DNA of 61,869 nt from Priapulus caudatus. Lineage: Eukaryota; Priapulida; Priapulimorpha; Priapulimorphida; Priapulidae. Shown in pieces: positions 1 through 27,200 of the stretch. The position numbers and the translations under genes are program-made. Position 1 is the first letter of the stretch. Every line of letters begins with the position of its first letter. The stretch is taken from positions 32,225 to 94,093 of the forward strand of contig NW_014577559.1 in assembly GCF_000485595.1 (NCBI RefSeq), written 5' to 3'. Below the pieces are notes generated by a model. That model had not been told where the DNA came from, did not search any database, and saw only the letters and a list, made by a program, of their open reading frames with translations.

Positions 1-15307
<15,307 letters not shown>

Positions 15308-15523
15308 ATTCCTGTAAGCAAATGAGAGTAGACCACAGATTGATGTAAAGGTAGAGAAATACGAAATGTAAATAATGGACGTAGTCACGTAGCACATCAA
15401 CATCATCATCCTTCCTCGATTTCTACTACTACTAGTACTAGTAGTAAGATAATATAGGATCCTATATTATCTTACTCCTGCTAGTACTAGTAGTAGTACT
15501 ACTACAGTAAAACTGGCCTAAGG

Positions 15524-15668
15524 ATAGAGAACATGGGTCCCAATAAAACCAATGTGCCTAAACCTAACCCTAACCATAACCCTAACCTATTATATTGATG
15601 TAATATTATTTATATTGTCATTATTGATGTAAATGACATTGGTTTTATTGGGACCCATGTTCTCTATC
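15524..15668. repeat. Inverted repeat enclosing interstitial telomere repeats
   Basis: Arms 15524-15555 and 15637-15668 are reverse complements (GAGAACATGGGTCCC on one side, GGGACCCATGTTCTC on the other). The loop holds several CCTAACC units (about 15559-15590), i.e. degenerate TTAGGG telomere repeats. Confidence 0.85.
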
Positions 15669-15866
15669 ATTGAACCGTAAAACTCGCATAAGTCGACACT
15701 TTTGGGACCAGCATATTTGTGCCGACTTACGAAAATGACGACATACGCGTAAATCGTCATTTTGTCGACTTATATGTAGGGCTCCACACACTACGTCAGT
15801 TCGCGCCACATACATAACAGACATGAAACAATCGGGTCCGTACATCAATCGACACTGCTGCTGGCC

Positions 15867-16397
15867 TAGCTCTAGTACTATAGCCCGCGGATCGCTGCCG
15901 CAGGGCTATAGCACATTCTGCCATAGATGTAATCTAAGCAAATGGTCCAACTGATGTGACCAAAAATTTATCCCCAAAACGTAAAATGATCGGGCTTTTT
16001 AACACTTATCTATCAACATGGACATCTCACCTATCTTTTTGAACACTTTCACAACTTTACACAAGGTATTTATGCTGTTATTCCTCAAAGTCTTAGCACT
16101 GAAGAGTCACGCGTGCACACATAAGCAGAGCAACCGAATTTGAAAACAAAACACCAGTAGTGCTAAGACTTTGAGGAATAACAGCATAAATACCTGGTGT
16201 AAAGTTGTGGAAGTGTTCAAAAAGATAGGTGAGATGTCCATGTTGATAGATAAGTGTTAAAAAGCCCGATCATTTTACGTTTTGGGGATACATTTTTGGT
16301 CACATCAGTTGGACCATTTGCTTAGATTACATCTATGGCAGAATGTGCTATAGCCCTGCGGCAGCGATCCGCGGGCTATAGTATAGTACTAGAGCTA
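15867..16397. mobile_element. 531-bp foldback element with 9-bp target duplication
   Basis: Two arms of about 235 bp (15867-16100 and 16159-16397) are near-perfect reverse complements around a 58-bp loop. Ends are TAGCTCTAGTACTATAGC and its complement (one small internal insertion on the right). The element is flanked by the exact 9-bp direct repeat CTGCTGGCC (15858-15866 and 16398-16406), evidence of transposition. It has no coding capacity. Nine-base duplications are typical of Mutator-like elements, which is the most likely class by inference. Confidence 0.9.
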
Positions 16398-17580
16398 CTG
16401 CTGGCCATGATAACACACTAATTGTACGCACTAGCGGCAAGCGCGACACACGCTGGCTATCTGGTCAGTAGGTGAAAGAGAGACTGAGTATAGAAACATT
16501 AAGAATTTGGTAATAAATAGATTTCGTATTTACTTAGCATTATGATTATATTTTATTGAAACGCTTCAAGAATCAAGTGCCTGTGTTCAGTGACGTCGAC
16601 TCAGACAGTGATGTCACTCAGACAGTGTACTGTAGTCTGTAGTGTAGACTGTAGTCTGTAGACGTATATAATCACTCAGACTCTGTGAGTCCATCGATCG
16701 TTACTGACTACTGTCTAAGTAATCCAAAAATGACGTATAATTATTGTGCCTAATAGAACTAATTATACTGGAAATGAATTAAAATAATTTCTTTCCTACC
16801 AGCAGGAGCAGCAGTAACAGATATTGAGATAAGTTTTGATTTTTCCCGCCACGAAATGGAAAATCCGATCGCTTCAAATGTTGTGAAAGCGCTACCTGTC
16901 GGTACTTTTATGAATTAATAGAGCTCTAGAGCGAGTATCGTGTACGTTGTATCTTGACGCTCGCTCTTATTTTTAACACGGCACGAATTCTTCGCGTATT
17001 GAAAACACCAACGTGTTTATTAGCAGCAATATTTAGCAATAATATTTACAATTTTTACGATAATATTCTAACAAAAGAATATTCTAGATAGTAGATTGTG
17101 GACTGTAAATGTAAGTCTGAAAGGAAGGAGATAGTCTTTTTCGTTGATCAAATTAACACACCAACACTGCATGGTATCATAAAATATATTATGACATCTT
17201 ATCGCAAGTGAAATGTTTTATGTACATATTTACATTACAAAATATGTTATGAGAGAGTAATGCGGGCCATATAATATATGGATAACTCAACCTGCTAACA
17301 TGATCTTATCAATTGCAGGATATGATGTGTATATATACACGATGCATCACAAGTATAATTACTACAAATTAAAGCATTATTCCACTGACAAACATTATTA
17401 TCACAATTTGATTTCATCTGAAATATATACAATATGTACACTATTCGTAGAGGGTTTTCATCTTCAATCAGCAGGAATATGCAGGAATATATGACATCAT
17501 ACACACTGTTTAGAAATTGCTTCATAAAATGATTGAAGTTTTCGAGAATGACTTGAGACCATGCAGCCACACATTGGAGT

Positions 17581-20469
17581 TTATTTCCAGCAGACAACAA
17601 TGGTTGGATCATCTTCTATCATCTCGTCTAACACGCTGTAACTTAGCCCTGTTGATACAAAAAACACACAAAATAACCAACTAAAAATAACAAACGAGAA
17701 GAAAAAAATCAGCATTTTACATCACCCTGTTATAGGCATATTTAAAAAAAAACTGTATTATTTTTGCATGAATAGTTTACATTAACAGCAATAAGTATAT
17801 TATCACACTCATACCTGACAAATATGTTCGGACTATATATAGTTAAATAAGCACAAGTCCAAAACGCGTTATATTTTTTACCTGTTCGGCAGCATATCTC
17901 ATCGTAGTGATGTTGTCCGTTGAGCCAGCGAGAAAGGAGTCGCAGGTTCTGTGAGCCTGGCTCATTTGTTAACAGCACTGGGTATTTGTGGATCCGTCGT
18001 AGCAGGCCATGGAGAACGCCGAACTGGATGAGGCGCCTGTAGCAGATAGAAGCAACATGTGCATTATATATTAATATGACATATACAACATGCCAGGAGT
18101 AATAATAAATTTGCTCTTATTAACTCTTGGAGTAAATAAAAGCTTTATTTTTGGAATGGTGTCTTGCACACACCTTTGTCTTTATTCACTCCTGAAGATA
18201 TGCATTATATATTTATATGGCATGAACAACATCTACATAATCTATTTCTCCATGCATTTTTTTTCAAGAAAGGTATATTATGAAGTTGAAAACATTGACT
18301 TTTTTGAAAAATGAGGATAAAGTTTGTTGAGAGGCAATGTTAATGGATGCATTTATAAAAGGGAGGTGTGTAGATCTATGCATATACAGTCAAACCTCTA
18401 TGTCTGCTTACACAGGTTTGATTATAGTGGACCCCATTGACCCTAATTTAAAAAAAAGCAAGTATAGCCTAGAGTTTCTATAGTTCAATTCTGGATATAA
18501 CTTTTTTAATAGCAAATGATATCAATACGTCATATGGATCCAGTAAATAGGGGATTAAATTAGTATTTGGCCCTATGATTATGATTAGGATTAAGATCAT
18601 TCACCTTTCGTCCACCTTTAGTTGCTGGGGGTTATGACGTGCACACCAGTCCTTAACAGGGGTGCCTGGTCCAAGGCTACAGAACAGCATGAAGATATCA
18701 CGAAAACAGGGGAAGCCAAGCTGACCTGAAACAGCAATTCCACCATATCACATTTAGGTTTAGAAGCTACAAGATCTGCATTGCCTTGAAAAATGAATCT
18801 CGCTGCATCAAAAACTTAGGGTCTAATTTCACAGGCAATGTTATAAATTATTATTTCATTCCAAAATATCTGCCTGGCAGTTGGAACACTGTACCTGGTT
18901 TGGCGACATATTTATTGCACTCATTCTGCAGATCTCTGTCTTGTGCCAATCTGTTGATTTTTGATGTCACAGTGTAGACATTGGAATACTGCCAGAAGAA
19001 ATATATAGTTTGAATGCAATCCTACTGCAAAACGCAACAGCAGTAAATTGCAACTTCACCAAGCAAACTGCTTTAATTCTCTGTTTATTTTCCCACTCAC
19101 CCCACATAAAGCTGATCACAGTGGGGATTAAATATAACTTTGTTTTATTTAGTTTTAAAACCTGCAGACCCACAGACCATGCATGCTGCTCATCATTTAA
19201 TTTTTAGTTCCACACCCTACACACCTGTCTGACTACACTAGGTATCATAACATATTAGTTTGTGATTATTCACACGTCTTGACCACAGTCGGCTGCATTC
19301 GTTGAATAAGAATTGTCTACCTGGAATATTGGCAATAGTTTAATGATGCCGTAGTATAGCATGTTCTGTAGGCAGCTCTTTACAAGGCTAATGGCAACAT
19401 CACTCTCGACTGATATCCGCGCCACATGCCGCATCCCATCAATATACGGTAGTATCTGCAATGCAAGGATAGCGTAATCAGTTGGACAACCGTAAATAAT
19501 TTCATGCTTGCAATAATAGGGTCCCATATTATCAGGGGAAGAATTAAGGGAGATGGTGGGAAAATAGATAAGACACTGTTTTGCTATTTCTTGCACTACA
19601 TAATACAGTAACTTGGATATACAACCAAGAAGATTGTCCTCTCTTGATGTATTTAATCACACAAAAATGTTTGCTATAATAGGCAAGTTCTCTGTAACAG
19701 ATACTAAATAACCTATATTGTAAAATACAATATACAAGTTGTGACAGATATTCTTACAATATGTGGAATAAGTGAGATTTTAATTAGATGTGTCGATTTT
19801 TTGTGCATCACTCGTGCATTCACAATGCTATACATAGTATTCCCAACCAATATATATATATATGATAGAGTGCATATTCCATTTTATTTTGATGCTTGTT
19901 CAGTTTATGATATATGAAAGCTGGGAACAGAGTTTAAATTACGTCGATGATATGCACCAGTATCCAAGTGTTTGATATATTCAGCTAGCCAAAATGTGCC
20001 ATGCCACTCAAACCTGTTGTGTTGTGAGGTCCCACTGGTGAGAGTGGAAGGAGTCGCACTGCACAGTAAAGATGGGAACGTCATACATATGCACCTCTCC
20101 TGGGTTGTTAATAACCAGCAATGTCTTCAGATATATAGTTGTCACCTGGTCTGGAAAATCCAACAGCACAGTGTAAACACATGCTAATGCTTAGTCAGGT
20201 TAAAAACACTCGAACAACGGTAATATAGTGATGTCATTTTGCATTATATTCTTTAAACTTTATTTCATAATTTGGTTAAGATATTTTTGACAACCACTCG
20301 TCCTGTTCGAACTAGTTTAAAAAAAGTTACTCACTCTTTTTTCACACAAACCCCCCCTCCCCACTGCAGTGCTTTGTTCAATCTCCTATTTACATCAAAG
20401 TTACTCATCCTCCACTTACTAAATTTACTCGCAGAGTTAGTTCATCTCTCACTTGTAACATGTTATTAA

Positions 20470-20502
<33 letters not shown>

Positions 20503-22113
20503 TACTTACTAACTTCCACTGCACAACTTCCTTGCTCGTTCAGGTCGGTGAGGATCTGGGCCATTATTCTCGGCAGTGTTTGTTTGCTCTCCTCATTGGA
20601 TAGAAATCCACTCTCTCTCTAGGAAATGCACAGTGCATAAATTTACCAGCACAGCACAGTTACATTTTATAATTTGCCACATTAGTCTATATCGTTGATA
20701 AATTAGGAGATAACAAACTACTTTTAGTCTTTTTTTAAGTTTACCATGCAATAGGAGTTGAAAACAGCATATTTCTATTTATCTGGCTGTTGATTCCTTT
20801 CCTGTTTTATAACAGTGGCTGCAAATGGTTTATGAGAACTATTGTCCAGACCCCATGCATAGCTAGCAAATCTATAACATTACAAGGTAGGCTATAAAAA
20901 CAATTATTATAGCAACCTCTAAAGAGACCAGATATCGGGAGAGTTTCCTGACTGGCTTCTCGTAAGGTCTGCTGTTTGCGAGTCCATCAAATACAAAGCA
21001 CAGATTGAAGATGAGTGCATTTCTTGCATACTTGGGATGATCAATGCAAACTGGACAACCCATTATTTTTTTGCCAAATGCGTTCCTGCAACAGAAAATA
21101 AAATAATTATATTAGAAATTCATTCGTACAAAGTTATAAGACACAAATTACATTTAATTATATAGCGTGATGACGAAATAGGTTAACATCATTGATCATT
21201 GATGAATGATGGCTTAACTTACGACATGATCAGTCTGCCTTGCAGCTGTGGTTTCGTGATGATGTAGATGTGAATGGCATCGAACAGCTCCTTATCTATG
21301 TAATTTTCTGGAAACTAATATTAAGATTAATTATAACTTATAAGAATGATACCAAATTCAACAGTGAGTGTCACCATAGATATATACAACACATATGTGT
21401 GTTGTATATATCTATGGTGTCACCGAGTGTTACTGTGTCAGTGTCACCATAGACAATCATAGTGATAGATGTCACACAGTTAGCTCTAGTACTATAGCCC
21501 GCGTACAGTTGCCGCAGGCAGTTGCTGCAGGCCTGCGGCAATTGTACGTGAGCTATAGTACTAGAGCTATCACACAGTAGTCAGTACCACAGGCACTTGG
21601 ACCGTTTCAATAATAAAATGATTGTTAATAAATACAACTTGTTAGTACTAGACCTACCAGTACCAGTACCAGTAGCTCTATATCACTGTGTATTTGTGCA
21701 CGCACAATGCCAATGGCGTGCGCGCTATGTGTTGCAGCAGTGTATTGGACGGTGTTGAAGTGAAGTTATTAGGTCAAATCAAACATTAAGACTATTACTG
21801 GTACTGGTACTGGTAGGTCTAGTACTGACAAGTTGTATTTATTAACCATCATTTTATTACTGAAACAGTCAAAGTGCCTGTGATCAGACAGTACTGTACA
21901 CAGTAGTAAAATTACTTTAGTAAACAATCTAAAATGTAGGCATTCGAAATCAATAACATTTATAATACCCTAAATTTTAGATGGGTTACTAACATCTAAC
22001 ACGTAACGGACATAAGCATAAAGACATGCCTGGTACATTATTTTTGGACCAGCTGTAGGATGAAATTCACTAAATAATAAGCATTCAATTTTGCTTTCCT
22101 TGGGGGCAGCCAT
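17581..22113 (-). CDS. NPRL2: GATOR1 complex subunit NPRL2
   Basis: NPRL2, with DEPDC5 and NPRL3, forms GATOR1, the GTPase-activating complex for Rag GTPases that turns off TORC1 at the lysosome when amino acids are low. Exons: 22030-22113, 21223-21314, 20917-21085, 20510-20612, 20014-20150, 19321-19455, 18895-18988, 18605-18725, 17882-18036, 17581-17648. They total 1158 nt, 385 aa, against 380 in human. The start [19 protein letters not shown] fits the family N-terminus. [19 protein letters not shown] carries R80, the position of the human GAP arginine finger (R78). [26 protein letters not shown] and [11 protein letters not shown] follow in order; the end is TIVVCWK. All phases close. Intron 1 uses a GC donor. 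Introns contain a 89-bp foldback element and other palindromes. Confidence 0.96.
21371..21420. repeat. Short palindrome in NPRL2 intron 1
   Basis: CACCATAGATATATACAAC and its reverse complement meet head to head around ACATATGTGT. It may be a tiny MITE; GTGTCACC stands on both sides. Confidence 0.7.
21481..21569. mobile_element. 89-bp foldback element, same family as 15867-16397
   Basis: Begins TAGCTCTAGTACTATAGC and ends with the reverse complement, GCTATAGTACTAGAGCTA. The middle is a GC-rich hairpin around GCAGGCCTGC. Flanks are the 9-bp direct repeat TCACACAGT (21472-21480, 21570-21578). Both the ends and the duplication length match the larger element in the BRCA1-NPRL2 gap. Confidence 0.9.
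21590..21893. repeat. Inverted-repeat element in NPRL2 intron 1
   Basis: Arms 21590-21673 and 21796-21893 are diverged reverse complements, with GTACTAGACCTACCAGTACC inward and CAGGCACTTTGACTGTTTC-type sequence outward. The outer end (TTATTACTGAAAC ... AAGTG) recurs near 16551-16590 and at 51150-51180, so this is a dispersed family. Confidence 0.75.
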
Positions 22114-22611
22114 GATCGCCTGATCAAAACTAGAATCGCTTCTTCAATGTCTGTGAGTATGAATATATACGAAGATATAATCATCCAGATTCATAAGTTA
22201 AATAGCTAAATAGAATAGTGAAATGCAAAAAAATACTATACTAGCATTATTTTAAATAGTCTTTTCTGTATGGAAAAGCATAGCAAAAATTGTATTAAAC
22301 GGAAGTGACATGTTTTACGTACATCCCTGTCATCGCATGTTCCGGTGCCGGTGCCAATCTCGGTCAAATGAAAATTTCATCATACTCATATAAAACAACA
22401 CAGCGTTGTCGTGGCTGTTATATACTGTCAGATTTGTGTAAGACATCTTACGGCCTCTCCATATTATCACATTTTCATTTGGAAATTAGATTTAAAGTGT
22501 CAAATTCTGTACTAGACCTTGTCGTGTTGTTCGCGTGACGTGTGCCGTGTGGCAGTGCTGCAGACTGCAGTGTAGAATTTGTGCATAAAATGATAAATGA
22601 TAAACATATGT

Positions 22612-22926
22612 CATGACAAAAATATGAGTAGCTGGATTAGATAAGTATCAAATAGAGAAAGCGGAGTAGAGATAGACGATACGTTGCGTAGAAAATNNNN
22701 NNNNNNATGCCGTGTGTGCTTGTAGCTGCCAGGTGCGAACTTATTTCTTGGCTTGCCAGTGGGCTTTTACCTTTGATATTCCAGCTCAAGTCAAGCTTCC
22801 TTCCTATCTTCCCCTTGCTATGTTTTTCCTGTTAATTTTCTACCGCAACGTATCGTCTATCTCTTACTCCGCTTTCTCTATTTGATTACTTATTCTAATC
22901 CAGCTCCTCATATTTTTGTCATGACA
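22612..22926. repeat. Large palindrome with assembly gap in its loop
   Basis: Left arm 22612-22696 and right arm 22834-22926 are reverse complements (for example GCGGAGTAGAGATAGACGAT against its complement). Ten Ns stand at 22697-22706, exactly where the left arm ends. The outer ends carry ATGTCATGACA, itself palindromic. Confidence 0.85.
22697..22706. other. Assembly gap (10 N)
   Basis: Ten undetermined bases, probably a placeholder rather than a measured length, at the inner edge of a hairpin arm. Confidence 0.99.
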
Positions 22927-22930
22927 TACA

Positions 22931-23711
22931 GGCCCGTAGCCAGGGGGGGTTCGGGTGGTTCGAACGAACCCCCACCCCGGCCCCAAGCAAAACAAATTTT
23001 TTTTGAAAATTTGCAAAAATTTTCAACCTTCAGGTCCGCTCTATTTTAGTGTTAATCAAATTGCGGGCAAAATCTCCATCGTTGGCGGGAGCGGTGAACA
23101 GTTGAACACCCTCCGCACCCGTGCCACCCCGGCTCGGTCGGCTTTGGCTCCTCGGCCTGGCTCGTGCTTCGCGCCGGAGAGGGGCGTGGACAGGCGGGCG
23201 GTCCAGGCGAGTCCAGGGACCGCACCTTGCTCGCGGCAGAAAAACCGCATCTGAGGGGGTGTAATTTAAAAATTTCTGGGGAGGGCCCCCCACACCCCCC
23301 CTTCGCGTTGCTCGCAATTCGGGTTACGGTTAAACCCCCCCTGCGTACAAAACATCCTGTTACACGCCCCTGCGAGGCAAAAATTGCCCGAACATTGAAA
23401 AACGAACCCCCCCCCCCCAATTACAAAGCTGGGGTTGCAAATTACACTTGTATGGGGGACGTCCGAGTTTATGCGCGGCGCAGTATGCGGCCGTCCTAAC
23501 CCTAAACCCTAACCTATTCTAACCCCTAACCCCTAAAACCCTAACCCTAAAAACCTAACCCTAACCCTAACAATTAAACAGTTGTTAGGGTTGTAGGGTT
23601 AGAATTAGGGTTAGGTTAGGGTTAGGCGCCCCCATTACTTGCTCGGCCGCCATACCTGGACGTTCCATAAAGTGAGTAAATTTGCACCCCAAAAGGCCTG
23701 GCTACGTGGCC
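22931..23711. mobile_element. TIR element with GGCCCGTAGCCAGG ends, telomere-like repeats inside
   Basis: Left end GGCCCGTAGCCAGG and right end CCTGGCTACGTGGCC are near-complementary. The interior is C-rich (runs of CCCCC near 23290-23420) and contains many CCCTAA-type units at 23497-23570 followed by inverted TTAGGG-type units at 23583-23626. I see no clear target duplication, so the exact ends are tentative. Similar ends are widespread in invertebrate genomes by my recollection. Confidence 0.6.
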
Positions 23712-23724
23712 TTTGAACCATATG

Positions 23725-23812
23725 CACACACGCATCTATTGACTATATATATACAACATACAACATACAATATATATTGTTGTATGTATATAGTCAATAG
23801 ATGCGTGTGTGC
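23725..23812. repeat. 88-bp palindrome upstream of IARS1
   Basis: GCACACACGCATCTATTGAC on the left is matched by GTCAATAGATGCGTGTGTGC on the right around an AT-rich loop. Confidence 0.85.
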
Positions 23813-24227
23813 TGTAGCCTGTGGCTGCAGATGCGGACTTGTTCTTGCTGCCAGTGGGTAAAGCCAGATTGATGGAGTATATTACAGAGTTACTGAGAGT
23901 GAGAGTAGAAGAAGGAATGGTGAAGGGGATGGTACACCGGTAGAAGAGGTAACTAGCACTAATAGAAGGGGAGAACAGAGAACATAAAGCAAGTAGATAA
24001 CGAGGCAGTGTAGAGGGAAGAATATACAGCCAGGCTGGGAAAAGCTGTAGCTGATAGAGAGGAGGAAGAGGAGGTGAGGTTGAGTGTAAGACCATAATTA
24101 TGTTACATGGGTTATAGGTAGTGATTTATATAATGTGATTAACACATCTGGAACTGCTACAGGTAATGATGTAACACCTATATCTTTGATTGTTTAGAAA
24201 CACTAATACTCTGAGGAAGAAATCAGG

Positions 24228-27200
24228 ATGGTGGTTGCTGTACCGGAGAACATCAACTTCCCAAAGGCTGAAGAGGAAATTCTAAAACTCTGGGAGAAGC
24301 TAGATGTGTTTGCCACGTGCTTGAAACAGTCTAAACATAAACCGAGGTGGGAGAATAACTGGGCTGAGGGGAAGTTTGCTCCATATGTTACAGGATATAG
24401 AACGTTATTACAATTCCATATATGCGAGTGTGCGTGTGCAAGTGCGAGTGGGCAAGTGTGTGTGCGTGCGTGCGTGCGTGCGTGCGTGCGTGTGTGTGTG
24501 TTTGCGTGCGTGCGTGCGTGCGTGCTCACGCGTGTGTGTGCATGTGAGCGCTTGTGTCTGAGTCTGTGTGTATGCACATGATATATTTTGCAATAGCTGT
24601 CGGGTAGGTGTGCATTATTTTAGCAACACCCATAATATGTGGGGCCATTATGTAATCTCAGAGTAGCAGTACTACTGGCACTGCTGTATTCTTGCAAATT
24701 AAGCATATGGATGGGGGTGACATATATATATTCTTGCAGGTTTTCGTTTTATGATGGCCCGCCATTTGCCACGGGGCTGCCTCATTACGGACACATTCTG
24801 GCAGGAACTATCAAGGATATAGTCACCCGTCATGCCCATCAGTCAGGATTTCATGTGGAACGACGATTTGGATGGGACACCCATGGATTACCTGTGGTGC
24901 ATAATGTTTATAGTTTGTTTTGTTTAACATATATATGAATATTGCCTTTCTGTCTAAAATCTATTATCCTAAACAACAGGAGATTATTTCCTGAAAACAT
25001 TCAGTTATGTTCATACAAAGTTTGAAAGTGGCGTGATGTCCATAGCCAATACAATAGCGGTACTTACATATTTATAGTATATATATATATATGCAAGTAA
25101 TATATAGCGATAACTCATTTAGTGACATGCTGATATCTGTATTTTATTTGATGTGTTGTGTAGGAATATGAGATTGACAAGACTCTAGGTATTAAGGGAC
25201 CACAGGATGTGGCTGCAATGGGGATAGACAAATACAATGCTGAGTGCCGAAAGATTGTGATGCGATACTCAGATGACTGGGAGGTAATTAAGTCTTCTGC
25301 CATATGTTGGATGTCTTGCTCCTTGTGCATGGTGACGGTAGCAGAAACGACACAGCCGAGAGAAATAACCTGATTCTTGACACTCAAATCATGTCTGTAA
25401 AACCATGCATAGCTGCAGAATCAGGTCTAGTATTATGTCAGAGTAAAATGGGTCTATTGAGTCATTGACCATGTATCACCAATGTTCTCTTTGTATTTGG
25501 CATACATATTCTCTACGTGCCCTTCTCTCCTGGCAGACCATCGTGACCCGACTCGGCCGGTGGATCGACTTCAAGAACGACTACAAGACGCTCTATCCTT
25601 GGTTCATGGAGAGCATCTGGTGGATATTCAAGCAGTTGTTTGACAAGGGACTCGTTTATAGAGGCTTTAAGGTGTGGCTAGTCAGTCCTGTGTGATTGTA
25701 GTTGATGTTCCCACTACTTTGAGTTCCATTGAGATGGCTATATCATATATGTCATTCAGCCCTGTTCTGTTGTTATTGTTAAAAGAGCACGTTTTTAAAA
25801 TGGATGTGAAAAACAGGAGAAAGTACTTTTTTGGCAACAATGTTACGTCTTTTAGGGCCTTGCAACTGTATGTATAGCGATTGGGTGATTTAGTAAATCA
25901 AGTTCCTTGCAGCCAAAGGTGGCTAGAGTGTATCAGATGACTTTTCTTGCATGTATTATTATACATCAGTACATGTTGTACATGTGTGTATGTATTATGC
26001 AGTGTTCCTAGTGAAATATTTCCCCGGTTTGAGGCTGGTGTATCATAAGGGTACTCTCATCTTGGCCATTCTCATGTCAGTCCCGTGCTTTAAAATGTGC
26101 TTTAAGGTCTATAGTGACTGCAAGAAGGTTCTCTCATTTTATTATCAAACATTGACACAGGTAATGCCGTTCTCAACAGCCTGCAACACTCCTCTGTCAA
26201 ACTTTGAATCTGGGCAGAATTACAAGGAAGTTGTAGATCCTGCAGGTGCGTAAAAGTTTTCCATACTTGATATAGAGCCAAACATCGCCAAATATATCGT
26301 CAGATCCCAGATGATGTGGCCAATCCATATGTGCATTAGGAATATTATTAACGTTGGTCTTGTCTTAATGATAAATGAGGTTGATACATTTGTAGATCTT
26401 GAAGGCTCGGAGTGAATTATCATGATGAACAATAAAAACTGAATTAAAACAATTAAGTTTTCAGGGTATGAAAGGTTCATCAATCACTTTCATTGATAGA
26501 TCCAAGTGTCCAGCGTTGCTGGTTTAGGTGTCTCAATGTTTTTATTCGATCTCTCTAGGCCAGGGGTGGGGAAACTGCGGCCCGCGGACCGCATGCGGCC
26601 CTCTACGGGGTTCTGTGCGGCCCGCGGAAGCCTGCAGCAAATTAGAAAAAAATAAAAATAAAAAAATAAATTTTTTTTTGTTAAAGTCAACATGTTTGTG
26701 CTTGAACCGAGGCTGACTTTTTCAGTGTCATACAGATTAGTGTTCTATTGTCTCTGGGTTCGCTCTGCAACGCCATTTCAGCTAATTATGGTCCAGAGAT
26801 GGCGCCCTTGAGGCGAAACGCTGTCTATATGTTGTATTATCTTAGAGTGCGCCGCCCGATTTTAAAAGATGCGGCCCTTTGACTTTTCATGGCCCACTGA
26901 TGCGGCCCTCCCTCTGAAAAGTTTGCCCACAACTGCTCTAGGCATTCGATCACTACACACATAAGCACATAATCATCAATCTTCGAGTGTTCGATTCTGC
27001 AGAAGAAAGAGAGTGCGTATTTATTAACTACTTTGTACTGAGCGTAGACTTTACTGTGGCTTTGATTCTAAGTGATTTACGGCCCTGAGTGGTGTGGATA
27101 AATGCAGACGTATGCTTACTTGCTGGGCAGTGATGGTGAGTTTTCCGCTTGAGGAAGATCCGTCCGTGTCGATGATTGCGTGGACCACAACGCCGTGGAC

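Larger units (their letters stand above)
15308..17580. other. Intergenic, stacked palindromic elements; presumed BRCA1 promoter side
   Basis: Contains a 15422-15505 palindrome of CTA/TAG repeats, an inverted repeat enclosing telomere-like repeats, the 531-bp foldback element, and AT-rich sequence to the NPRL2 stop codon. Sequence near 15672-15790 (CGCATAAGTCGACA and inverted partners) resembles a Tc/mariner-type remnant. No promoter motif can be called; the 5' non-coding exon of BRCA1 should lie here. Confidence 0.5.
22114..24227. other. Divergent NPRL2/IARS1 intergenic region, repeat-filled
   Basis: The two start codons are 2.1 kb apart and point away from each other, so the promoters should be here. 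Most of it is repeat: a gapped palindrome (22612-22926), a TIR element with telomere-like repeats (22931-23711) and another palindrome (23725-23812). About 22114-22600 and 23820-24220 are the only stretches I cannot attribute to repeats. Confidence 0.6.

Noticed and set aside
23497-23626. Chromosome end suggested by telomere repeats
   Set aside because: Unique genes continue on both sides and the repeats face each other inside a transposon-like structure, so they are interstitial.
24203-24581. ORFs over the GT/GTGC tract on both strands
   Set aside because: Low-complexity translations; only 24228-24346 is a true exon of IARS1.
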